Part shown: piece after piece, positions 54,452 to 61,710 of the stretch
Position numbering within the stretch: position 1 is the stretch's first letter
Layout: each line of letters opens with the position of its first letter
NCBI GenBank assembly: GCA_050298555.1
Contig: JBNKUL010000057.1
Coordinates: forward strand, 1 to 64,000
Direction of reading: 5' to 3'
From: JAPHSX01 sp050298555
GTDB lineage: Bacteria; Pseudomonadota; Gammaproteobacteria; Thiohalomonadales; Thiohalomonadaceae
Length of the DNA: 64,000 bases
The notes under the pieces: model-generated
Seen by the model: only the letters and a program-made list of their open reading frames with translations
Told to the model about the DNA's origin: nothing
Databases searched by the model: none
Translations under genes and position numbers: made by a program

Positions 54452-56350
54452 ATGCAAAAGACCCTGACACTAGCTGCACTACTGCTGTTTCTACTCGCCG
54501 GATGTGCCGAGGCGCCGCAGCGCCCGCCCCAACAAGCCCCGCACAAGGACAACACCGCGATGGCGGCCGACGCGCTGCAGCGCGGCAACTACCAGCAGGC
54601 GGCACAGCTCTACGCGCAGCTGGCCGATAGCAGCGCCCCGCCGCAGCAATACGAATACCGTTACCTCGCGGCCCTGGCGATGTTCCGCGCCGGGCTCGCG
54701 ATACAGGCGAACCAGAGCCTGCAGCAGCTACCGCTGGCCCAGCTGCCGCTGGAGCTGCTGCTCAAGCGCCAGCTGCTGCAGGCGGAGATCGTGCTACGCC
54801 GCGACCCGGAGCAGGCGCTGGAATTATTGTTACAGCCGGCGGTCAACGACAGCCTGCTGCCCGAGCAGAACGCCCTCTTCGCCCGCTACCACCAGCTGCG
54901 CGGTCGCGCCTATGCCCTCATGGGCAACCACCTGGAGACGGCACGCGAATATATCCTGCGCGAGTTCTACCTCACCGAGGAGGGGCCGATCCACTCCAAT
55001 CAGGTGGCGATCTGGCAGGCGCTCTCCATGCTCAGCGCCAACGCGCTGGTGCAGTTGCGCCTGCAGCCGCCACCCGACGCCCTGAGCGGCTGGATGGAGC
55101 TGGTGGCCATTGCCAAGGACTACAGCCTCAGCCCCAGTGAGGTGAGCCAGAAACTCGCCGACTGGCGCGCCCGCTATATCGGCCACCCGGCAAGCCAGCA
55201 GCTGCTCTCCTCCCTGCTACAGCGCAGCGTGGAGCTGGCGGAACGCCCCGCCCACATCGCCCTGCTGCTGCCCCTCTCCGGCCAGTACGCCAAGGCGGGA
55301 GAGGCGCTGCAGGACGGCATCCTCGCCGCCTACTACAACGACTCGCAGCGCGGCACCATCACCCTGCGCAGCTACGACATCGGTGGACGGGCGGAGCAGG
55401 TAACGCAACTCTACCAGCAGGCAGTGAATGACGGCGCCGAACTGGTAATCGGCCCGCTCGACAAGGGAGCGGTCGCCACCCTGGCGGCGGCCGAGACGCT
55501 GCCGGTACCGACCCTGGCCCTCAACTATGCCGGTCAGGCGCTTAACGACAATCTCTACCAGTTCAGTCTCGCCCCCGAGGACGAGGCACGCGAGGTGGCC
55601 GAGCGCGCCTGGATGGAGGGATACAGCCAGGCCGCGGTGCTGGTGCCCGACAACCAGTTGGGCGAACGCCTCTCCCTCGCCTTCAGCGAGCGTTGGCAGG
55701 AGCTGGGGGGCCTTGTGGTCTCCGAGAGCAGCTACCCTGACGACAAGAACGACTTCAGCACCGCGATTAAGGGCTTGCTCAACATCGACGACAGCGAGAA
55801 GCGCAAGCAGCGGCTGCGCTGGATGGTGGGCGAGAAGCTGGAGTTCATCCCACGCCGCCGTCAGGACATCGACTTCGTCTTCCTCGCCGCCAATCCGCGA
55901 CAGGCGCGCCTGATCCGCCCGCAGATGAAGTTCCACCACGCCGGCGACCTGCCGCTTCTCGCCACCTCGCATCTCTACGGCGGCAAGCCCAACCGCTCGC
56001 AGGACCGCGATATGGACGACATCCTGTTCTGCGACATGCCCTGGACCCTGGGCGCCCCCAGCGCACAGCAGGAACTCAAGACTAGCCAGGCCGAAGCCTT
56101 CAAGCCCCACGTGGGCCAGCTGCAGCGCCTGCTGGCGATGGGCATCGACGCCTACCAGCTGGTGCCGCTGCTGCCGGTGCTGGAGGGCCACCCCTACGAG
56201 GAGTACCGTGGCGAGACCGGCAGCCTGCGTGTCACCGAGGGACGGCGCATCGGCCGCCGTCTGCAGTGGGCGCGCTTCAAGCGCGGTATCGCCCGCCTGG
56301 AAAAAGAGAGCGTCACGGACGATGCGGTGGTTTGGCAAGAACAACCGTGA
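54452..56350 (+). CDS. lpoA: LpoA, outer-membrane lipoprotein activator of PBP1A
   Basis: 632 residues from the ATG at 54452, chosen because it gives a clean lipoprotein signal (LALLLFLLAGC in TLAALLLFLLAGC, Cys about 18); earlier ATGs at 54356 and 54416 do not. The N-terminal half is TPR-like (DALQRGNYQQAAQLYAQL). The C-terminal half is a periplasmic-binding-protein fold (HIALLLPLSGQYAKAGEALQDGILAAYY, VIGPLDKGAVATLA, DFVFLAANPRQARLIRPQMKF). It spans the periplasm to switch on PBP1A. It overlaps yraN by 29 nt. Confidence 0.93.
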   Translation: MQKTLTLAALLLFLLAGCAEAPQRPPQQAPHKDNTAMAADALQRGNYQQAAQLYAQLADSSAPPQQYEYRYLAALAMFRAGLAIQANQSLQQLPLAQLPLELLLKRQLLQAEIVLRRDPEQALELLLQPAVNDSLLPEQNALFARYHQLRGRAYALMGNHLETAREYILREFYLTEEGPIHSNQVAIWQALSMLSANALVQLRLQPPPDALSGWMELVAIAKDYSLSPSEVSQKLADWRARYIGHPASQQLLSSLLQRSVELAERPAHIALLLPLSGQYAKAGEALQDGILAAYYNDSQRGTITLRSYDIGGRAEQVTQLYQQAVNDGAELVIGPLDKGAVATLAAAETLPVPTLALNYAGQALNDNLYQFSLAPEDEAREVAERAWMEGYSQAAVLVPDNQLGERLSLAFSERWQELGGLVVSESSYPDDKNDFSTAIKGLLNIDDSEKRKQRLRWMVGEKLEFIPRRRQDIDFVFLAANPRQARLIRPQMKFHHAGDLPLLATSHLYGGKPNRSQDRDMDDILFCDMPWTLGAPSAQQELKTSQAEAFKPHVGQLQRLLAMGIDAYQLVPLLPVLEGHPYEEYRGETGSLRVTEGRRIGRRLQWARFKRGIARLEKESVTDDAVVWQEQP

Positions 56351-56690
56351 GCAGGGCGACGCCGCCGAGGAGCAAGCGAGGCGCTACCTTGAAGCCCAGG
56401 GCTTGCACACCGAGGCACGCAATGTGCGCAGCCGTTTCGGTGAGATCGATCTCATCATGCGCCAGGGCGATACCCTGCTCTTCGTCGAGGTGCGCTACCG
56501 CCGCTCAAACCACTTCGGCGGCGCCGCTGCCAGCGTCGATGCAAAGAAGCAGCGCAAGCTCATCGCCACGGCCCAACACTATCTGCAACAACACCCCCAC
56601 GACGGCCCCTGCCGCTTCGACGTGGTCGCCATCGGCAGCCGCGAGGATGGGGTAGAATGGCTGCAAAATGCCTTTGAACTGAGCGAGTAA
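56322..56690 (+). CDS. yraN: YraN family (UPF0102) endonuclease-like protein
   Basis: 122 residues from the ATG at 56322, inside the end of lpoA. The core is a Holliday-junction-resolvase-like nuclease fold: GDAAEEQARRYLEAQGL, RSRFGEIDLIM, LLFVEVRYRR, with the E...D...E-x-K-like pattern (Arg replaces the usual Lys). Function is not firmly known. It ends 1 nt before the gmhA/diaA gene, as in pseudomonads. Confidence 0.9.
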   Translation: MRWFGKNNREQGDAAEEQARRYLEAQGLHTEARNVRSRFGEIDLIMRQGDTLLFVEVRYRRSNHFGGAAASVDAKKQRKLIATAQHYLQQHPHDGPCRFDVVAIGSREDGVEWLQNAFELSE

Positions 56691-56691
56691 G

Positions 56692-57279
56692 ATGCAGGAA
56701 CGAATCAAACAACAATTTGAACAGAGCGCACAGCTCAAGCTGCAGGCGATGGAGGCACTGGCCCCGGCCATCGCCGCCGCCGCCGAACTGATGGGCGGCC
56801 AACTGCTGCAGGAGCGCAAGATCCTCAGCTGCGGCAACGGCGGCTCGGCCGGCGATGCGCAGCACTTCTCCTCGGAGATGCTCAACCGCTTCGAGCGCGA
56901 ACGCCCCGGCCTGCCGGCGATGGCGCTGACCACCGACACATCCACCCTCACCTCCATCGCCAACGACTACGCCTACGACGAGGTCTTCGCCAAGCAGGTA
57001 CGGGCCCTGGGCCAGGCCGGCGACGTGCTGCTCGCCATCTCCACCAGCGGCAACTCCACCAATGTGGTGCAGGCGATAAAGGCGGCCCACGACCGCGGCA
57101 TGCGCGTGGTGGCGCTGACCGGCAACGAGGGCGGCGAAATGGCCATCAACCTGGCCGAAGGGGATGTGGAGATCCGCGTCCCCTCCCCCGTCACCGCGCG
57201 GGTGCAGGAGGTCCATCTTTTGGCGATTCACTGCATCTGCGACGCCATCGACCGCATGCTGTTCGGCGAGGAGGCGTAG
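56692..57279 (+). CDS. gmhA: SIS-domain protein, GmhA/DiaA family
   Basis: 195 residues. The N-terminus MQERIKQQFEQS and the body resemble E. coli DiaA, the DnaA-binding initiator factor. Yet the sugar-phosphate and zinc residues of sedoheptulose-7-phosphate isomerase GmhA are kept: GNGGSAGDAQHFSSE (His, Glu) and QEVHLLAIHCICDAID. E. coli DiaA has lost several of these. The protein may therefore be a true GmhA, a DiaA, or both. Its place after yraN is the same as gmhA in Pseudomonas. Confidence 0.88.
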   Translation: MQERIKQQFEQSAQLKLQAMEALAPAIAAAAELMGGQLLQERKILSCGNGGSAGDAQHFSSEMLNRFERERPGLPAMALTTDTSTLTSIANDYAYDEVFAKQVRALGQAGDVLLAISTSGNSTNVVQAIKAAHDRGMRVVALTGNEGGEMAINLAEGDVEIRVPSPVTARVQEVHLLAIHCICDAIDRMLFGEEA

Positions 57280-57294
57280 GCCTCCCCCGCCCGC

Positions 57295-58698
57295 TTGAGC
57301 GCCTTGTCCGACACCCAACTACCACAGCCCTTTCTCGACGCCGTCACCGCACAGTTCAGTGGTGACGAGCTGCTGAGCGCGGAGGCCGAGCGCTACGCCT
57401 ACGGCTACGACAACAGCCGCCGCCAGGCCACCCCCTCGCTGGTGGTGCGCCCCTCCTCCAGCGAACAGGTGCAGCAACTGCTGAGCCTCTGTCACCAATA
57501 CCAGATCCCGCTGGTCGCCCGCGGCAGCGGCACCGGCACCGCCGGCGCGGCGGTGCCGCTACAGGGGGCCGTGGCCCTCTCCACCGAGCGGCTCAACAGG
57601 ATCCTCAGCATCGACCCGGACAACCGGGCGATCGTGGTCGAGCCCGGCGTCACCAACGCAGAGGTACAACAGGCCGCCGCCGAGCACGGCTTCTTCTGGC
57701 CCCCCGACCCCACCAGCAACGCCGTCTGCACCATCGGCGGCAACCTCGCCTGCAACGCCGCAGGTCCCCATGCGGTGAAGTACGGCACGCCACGCGAGAA
57801 CGTACTGGGGCTGAAGGCGGTCACCGCCGACGGTCATCTTCTGAAGACCGGCAGCTATACCACCAAGGGCGTGGTGGGCTACGACCTCACCCGCCTGTTA
57901 ATTGGATCAGAAGGGACGCTGGCGGTAATCACCGAGGCGACCCTCAAGCTCACCCCGCTGCCGGAGCAGCGCATCACCCTGCGCGCCCTCTACGCCGACA
58001 TCGACAGCGCGGCCCGCGCGGTCTCCGCCATCATGGCGCAACCGATCACCCCCTCGACCCTGGAGTTCATGGACGGCCAGGCGCTGACGATGATCCGCAA
58101 CGCCAGGGAGACCGACCTGCCGGAGAGCGCGCAGGCGCTGCTAATGATCGAGGTCGACGGCTCCGCCGCCAGCATCGAACAGGACGCACAAAAGGTCGCC
58201 GAGGCGGCACAACGCCACGGCTGCATCGAGGTGATGGTGGCCGACACCGAAGCGAAGGTCGCCGCCCTGTGGGCCCTGCGCAAGGCCCTCTCCCCCACCC
58301 TGCGCACCGTGGCGCCGAAGAAGATCAACGAAGACGTGGTGGTCCCCGTCTCGCGCATGCCGCAACTGATCAACGGCCTGCAGCAACTCGGCGACAAACA
58401 CGCCATCACCATCGTCAACTTCGGCCACGCCGGCAACGGCAACATCCACGTCAATCTATTGGTGAACCCCGACGACGCCGAAGAGATGGCGCGCGCCGAC
58501 GCCTGCCTGGCCGAGGTGTTTGCGCTGACATTAAAACTCGACGGCACCCTCTCCGGTGAGCATGGCATCGGCATGGTGAAGCGCGAGTATGTCTCGCTGG
58601 AGATCGACCCGGTGACGCTGGAGTTGATGCAGAGGATTAAGCGGCAGTTTGATCCTCACGGGATCCTCAACCCCGGAAAAAAACTCCCCGGTATTTAA
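57295..58698 (+). CDS. FAD-linked oxidase, GlcD / D-lactate dehydrogenase type
   Basis: 467 residues. The FAD-binding PCMH domain (VVRPSSSEQVQQLLSLC, VARGSGTGTAGAAVPLQGAV, VEPGVTNAEVQQAAAEHGFFWPPDP, TIGGNLACNAAGPHAVKYG) is followed by the oxidase C domain with GHAGNGNIHVNLL and SGEHGIGMVKREY, whose histidines bind metal. It oxidises a 2-hydroxy acid such as glycolate or D-lactate. No glcE or glcF is nearby. There is no in-frame ATG near the start; TTG at 57295 (or 57304) is used, with GGAGG rather far upstream, so the start is uncertain. Confidence 0.88.
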   Translation: MSALSDTQLPQPFLDAVTAQFSGDELLSAEAERYAYGYDNSRRQATPSLVVRPSSSEQVQQLLSLCHQYQIPLVARGSGTGTAGAAVPLQGAVALSTERLNRILSIDPDNRAIVVEPGVTNAEVQQAAAEHGFFWPPDPTSNAVCTIGGNLACNAAGPHAVKYGTPRENVLGLKAVTADGHLLKTGSYTTKGVVGYDLTRLLIGSEGTLAVITEATLKLTPLPEQRITLRALYADIDSAARAVSAIMAQPITPSTLEFMDGQALTMIRNARETDLPESAQALLMIEVDGSAASIEQDAQKVAEAAQRHGCIEVMVADTEAKVAALWALRKALSPTLRTVAPKKINEDVVVPVSRMPQLINGLQQLGDKHAITIVNFGHAGNGNIHVNLLVNPDDAEEMARADACLAEVFALTLKLDGTLSGEHGIGMVKREYVSLEIDPVTLELMQRIKRQFDPHGILNPGKKLPGI

Positions 58699-58729
58699 TC
58701 TTTATCGACTGGTTATACGGAGGTAACTG

Positions 58730-59221
58730 ATGATTGAAGTCATACAAGCCGACATAACCACCCTGGAAGTCGACGCCATCGTCAACGCCGCCAACAACTC
58801 CCTGCTCGGCGGCGGCGGCGTCGACGGCGCCATCCACCGAGCCGCCGGTCCCGAGTTATTAGAAGCCTGCCGACCACTCAACGGCTGCGAAACCGGCGAC
58901 GCCAAGATCACCCCCGGCTTTAACCTTCCTGCACGTTTTGTCATTCATACCGTTGGGCCCGTTTATCATGGCGGTGAAACCGAGGCGGCGTTATTGGCAT
59001 CGTGTTACCGGCGGAGTTTTGAAGTGGCGTTGGAGAATGGGGTTCGGTCTATTGCCTTTCCCGCTATTTCTACGGGGGTGTACGGGTATCCTAAGGATGA
59101 GGCGGCCAGGATTGCTTTGGGGGTTATGGGGGAGTTTGGGGGGCGGTTTTCTAGGATTATTGCCTGTCTTCATAGCGAGACAGATTTGGAACTTTATCGG
59201 GAAATAATGGATGGGGTGTAG
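58730..59221 (+). CDS. Macro-domain protein, O-acetyl-ADP-ribose deacetylase type
   Basis: 163 residues with a strong GGAGGTAA site. The macro domain motifs are clear: DITTLEVDAIVNAANNSLLGGGGVDGAIHRAAG (with the catalytic Asn and Asp), CETGDAKITPGFNLPARFVIHTVGP and FPAISTGVYGYP. It binds ADP-ribose and removes acetyl or ADP-ribosyl groups, like E. coli YmdB. The gene changes base composition sharply near 58920: C-ending codons before it, G- and T-ending codons after it. It stands alone after the oxidase gene. Confidence 0.93.
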   Translation: MIEVIQADITTLEVDAIVNAANNSLLGGGGVDGAIHRAAGPELLEACRPLNGCETGDAKITPGFNLPARFVIHTVGPVYHGGETEAALLASCYRRSFEVALENGVRSIAFPAISTGVYGYPKDEAARIALGVMGEFGGRFSRIIACLHSETDLELYREIMDGV

Positions 59222-59289
59222 GGTGTGATAGCGGAGTGTAACCCGCCGTTTTATATTGATGGGTTTCGCTGGGGCTCTACCCACCCTAC
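59218..59289. repeat. 72-bp imperfect inverted intergenic repeat
   Basis: GTAGGGTG at 59218 and CACCCTAC ending at 59289 bound an imperfect inverted repeat; both arms read GTAGGGTG...AGCG...AACCC outward to inward. The arms resemble short dispersed repeats common between genes of proteobacteria (GTAGGGTGGG...AACCCATC). The left end covers the stop codon of the macro-domain gene. Confidence 0.6.
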
Positions 59290-59294
59290 GTGCT

Positions 59295-59705
59295 CTATGG
59301 GTTAGCTCCAATATATGAAAAGTATGTGTTAATTAACAAAGCTAACGTAGAAACAAATAGTGCAGCAGCAGCCCAATATGTTGCACTTCTTGAAGATGCT
59401 CTTGCCTCCATTAACTCATCATGCTCCATTAACCTAAACCTGTCATTTGCGGATAATGCAAGCATAGGCTCAGGCTCATCCCTTCCCTGAGTAACAGCAT
59501 TCTCCCAACCTCTTTGCTGCCCTTCAAATAGGGGATGAGGGTAGAAAAACAAATCATTGTTGTCGACATGCACACAAAACAATTTAGACAATCTAGTCCT
59601 CTCTTCACCGTGTACATTAAGGTGGTCAAGCAATTGGCTCAGTGTGAATGTTTTTTGTGAATAGGCAAACCGTATAGCCTTTATGTACATATCTTCTTCG
59701 GACAT
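59295..59705 (-). CDS. Orphan small membrane protein, low GC
   Basis: 136 residues from the ATG at 59705 (AAGGAAT site). The N-terminal 60 residues are soluble and look like a winged-helix fold (YIKAIRFAYSQKTFTLSQLLDHLNVHGEERTRLSKLF). The C-terminal part has RFRLMEHDELMEARASSRSATYWAAAALFVSTLALLI, a juxtamembrane helix and one membrane helix. I recall this EARxSSxxA-plus-helix tail from many otherwise unrelated small bacterial proteins. Codon use is AT-rich, unlike the flanking genes, which points to recent arrival. Function unknown. Confidence 0.65.
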   Translation of the reverse strand: MSEEDMYIKAIRFAYSQKTFTLSQLLDHLNVHGEERTRLSKLFCVHVDNNDLFFYPHPLFEGQQRGWENAVTQGRDEPEPMLALSANDRFRLMEHDELMEARASSRSATYWAAAALFVSTLALLINTYFSYIGANP

Positions 59706-59765
59706 TATTATTCCTTGTCTGATTATGAACTTGAGTAATGAATATCGATAAACAGGCACAAAAGA

Positions 59766-59789
59766 AAAAGGGCCCCAAAAGGCCCTTTT
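59766..59789 (-). terminator. Terminator between sspB and the orphan gene
   Basis: AAAAGGGCC / GGCCCTTTT forms a 9-bp stem with a CCAAAA loop, with T tracts on both strands; on the minus strand it ends with TTTTTCTTT. It follows the sspB stop by 10 nt and marks the end of the pet-ssp transcript. Confidence 0.88.
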
Positions 59790-59798
59790 CCACATCCA

Positions 59799-60182
59799 CT
59801 ACTTCACCACCCTCAAAGAAGGCCGCTTAGCCTCCTCCTTCTCCGGCTCCGGCGGCGGCTGATCCCCACCACCGTCTTCCTCAGTGAAGACCATGCCCTT
59901 GCCATTCTCCCTGGCGTAGATCGCCATCACCGACATCACCGGCACGGAGACGTGCATCGGCTGGCCGCTGAAGCGGGCATCGAGCTCGACGAACTCATTA
60001 CCCAACTGCAGGTTCTGCACTGCGCTGGGGTTGATGTTGAGCAGGATGCGACCGTCCTCGACGTATTGCTGCGGCACCACGACACGCTCGTCGGCAACGT
60101 CGACGAGGATGTAGGGGGTCATGCCGTTGTCGAGGATCCAGTCGTAGAGGGCACGAATGAGGTAGGGGCGGCTGGGGGTCAT
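59799..60182 (-). CDS. sspB: SspB, ClpXP specificity-enhancing factor
   Basis: 127 residues. RPYLIRALYDWILDNGMTPYILVD, VVVPQQYVEDGRILLNINPSAVQNLQLGNEFVELDARFSG (key parts) and the short C-terminal ClpX-binding motif RPSLRVVK are present. It delivers ssrA-tagged proteins and other substrates to ClpXP. It lies 34 nt after sspA. Confidence 0.97.
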   Translation of the reverse strand: MTPSRPYLIRALYDWILDNGMTPYILVDVADERVVVPQQYVEDGRILLNINPSAVQNLQLGNEFVELDARFSGQPMHVSVPVMSVMAIYARENGKGMVFTEEDGGGDQPPPEPEKEEAKRPSLRVVK

Positions 60183-60216
60183 GCTTTCGATCTCGTTTGC
60201 TGCGGATGGCTAAGGC

Positions 60217-60840
60217 TTAGCGCATCTCCCGCTCGAGTTCGGTGAGGCTCTCCTGGAACGACTCACGGGCAAAGATACGCTCGGCGTAGTCCAGCAGTGG
60301 CTGGGCCTGTTTGGGCAGGGCGATGTTGAGCTTGGGCAGGCGCCACAGCAGCGGGGCCAGGTAGCAGTCGACCAGGCTGAACTCGTCGCTCATGAAGAAG
60401 GGCTTGACCTCGAATACCGGGCTGATGGCAGTGAGGTTGTCCTTGATCACCTTGCGCGCCTTGGTGGCGGCCTTTTCAGTGCCGTTCATGATGATGTCGA
60501 GCTGGTTGTAGAGGTCCAGTTCAATACGGTAGACGTAGAGGCGGTTGTTGGCGCGTGACACCGGGTCCACCGGCATCAGCGGCGGGTGGGGGAAGCGCTC
60601 GTCCAGGTACTCCATGATCACCTGGGAGCTGTAGAGTACCAGCTCGCGGTCCACCAGGGTGGGTACGGAACCGTAGGGGTTGAGGTCGATCAGGTCCTCG
60701 GGCAGGTTACCTGCCTCAACAGGGACGATATCGACATTAATCCCCTTCTCGGCCAGTACCAGACGTGCACGGTGGCTATATACGTCGGTATCACCGGAAA
60801 ACAGTGTCATTACTGAGCGTCGGTTGGCGACGGCACCCAT
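60217..60840 (-). CDS. sspA: SspA, stringent starvation protein A
   Basis: 207 residues with a GST-like fold: MTLFSGDTDVYSHRARLVLAEKGI, LNPYGSVPTLVDRELVLYSSQVIMEYLDERFPHPPLMP. The catalytic GST residue is not kept; SspA binds RNA polymerase instead and controls stress and virulence genes. AGGAGAG precedes the ATG at 60840. It is downstream of petC, as in pseudomonads. Confidence 0.97.
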   Translation of the reverse strand: MGAVANRRSVMTLFSGDTDVYSHRARLVLAEKGINVDIVPVEAGNLPEDLIDLNPYGSVPTLVDRELVLYSSQVIMEYLDERFPHPPLMPVDPVSRANNRLYVYRIELDLYNQLDIIMNGTEKAATKARKVIKDNLTAISPVFEVKPFFMSDEFSLVDCYLAPLLWRLPKLNIALPKQAQPLLDYAERIFARESFQESLTELEREMR

Positions 60841-60876
60841 ATCAAGCTCTCCTAAAAAAATCTTTCACAAAATAAA

Positions 60877-60901
60877 AGAGGGGGCCATCAAGGCCCCCTC
60901 T
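60877..60901 (-). terminator. Terminator/attenuator between petC and sspA
   Basis: AGAGGGGGCC / GGCCCCCTCT forms a 10-bp stem with a 5-nt loop; on the minus strand TTTTATTTTG follows. It lies 81 nt past petC and 37 nt before the sspA start. Confidence 0.85.
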
Positions 60902-60913
60902 TTATGAATCATG

Positions 60914-60939
60914 TCGTAGCGGTTTTTACCCCACTACGA
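60914..60939 (-). other. Second hairpin in the petC-sspA gap
   Basis: TCGTAGCGG / CCACTACGA pairs over 9 bp with one G-U, loop TTTTTACC. It sits between the petC stop and the terminator and may protect the 3' end of the pet mRNA. Confidence 0.5.
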
Positions 60940-60981
60940 TGGACCGGTCGCCTATTCTACCACAACCGGCCACACTCATGA

Positions 60982-61710
60982 TTAGTGTACGTCTTTCCAG
61001 TACTCTTTCTTCAGCATGTAGGCGATGATGAAGAAGACGAACAGGAACAGCAGTACATAAACACCGAGCTGCTGACGCTTCAGCTGCACCGGCTCACCGG
61101 TGTAGACGAGGAAGTTGGTCAGGTCGCGGGCGGCCTGGTCATACTCATCAGCGCTCATCTTGCCCGGCTTGACCATCTCGTAACCGGTGATCACGGTGGT
61201 ACCGTGCTCGTCGGTCTTCTTGACCGCCTTCTTCATACCTTCCAGCTCCCACAGTACGTGGGGCATACCAACGTCGGGGAATACCGCGTTGTTAACACCG
61301 AAGGGGCGCTTCTCGTCGATGTAGAAGGTCTTGAAGTAGGTGTAGAGGTAGTCCGCGCCACGAGCACGAGCAATTACGCTCAGGTCGGGCGGAGGGTTAC
61401 CGAACCACTTCTTCGCGCCGCCCTGGGGCATGGCGATGGTCATGGTGTCACCCACCTTATCTGATGCCAGCATCAGGTTAGCCTTTACCTGGTCATCAGT
61501 CAGACCGATGTCCTTACCCATGCGGTTGTAACGCTGGTAGGCGGCCGAGTGGCAGCTCAGGCAGTAGTTGACGAACAGCTTGGCGCCGCGCTGCAGCGAA
61601 GCGTTATCGTGCAGGTCGATGTTGGCCTTATCCAGGTGCGGACCCGCACCGGAAGCCATGCCCAGTACGGGCAGGGCGGCAAGTACAAATGCAACGATTA
61701 GTTTTTTCAT
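60982..61710 (-). CDS. petC: PetC, cytochrome c1
   Basis: 242 residues. A signal peptide (FVLAALPVLGMASG) precedes the haem c motif CLSCH near residue 50. The axial Met region (MPQGGAKKWFGNPPPDLS) and the C-terminal membrane anchor (LGVYVLLFLFVFFIIAYML) are clear. It passes electrons from the Rieske protein to soluble cytochrome c. Its ATG overlaps the petB stop by 4 nt. Confidence 0.97.
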   Translation of the reverse strand: MKKLIVAFVLAALPVLGMASGAGPHLDKANIDLHDNASLQRGAKLFVNYCLSCHSAAYQRYNRMGKDIGLTDDQVKANLMLASDKVGDTMTIAMPQGGAKKWFGNPPPDLSVIARARGADYLYTYFKTFYIDEKRPFGVNNAVFPDVGMPHVLWELEGMKKAVKKTDEHGTTVITGYEMVKPGKMSADEYDQAARDLTNFLVYTGEPVQLKRQQLGVYVLLFLFVFFIIAYMLKKEYWKDVH

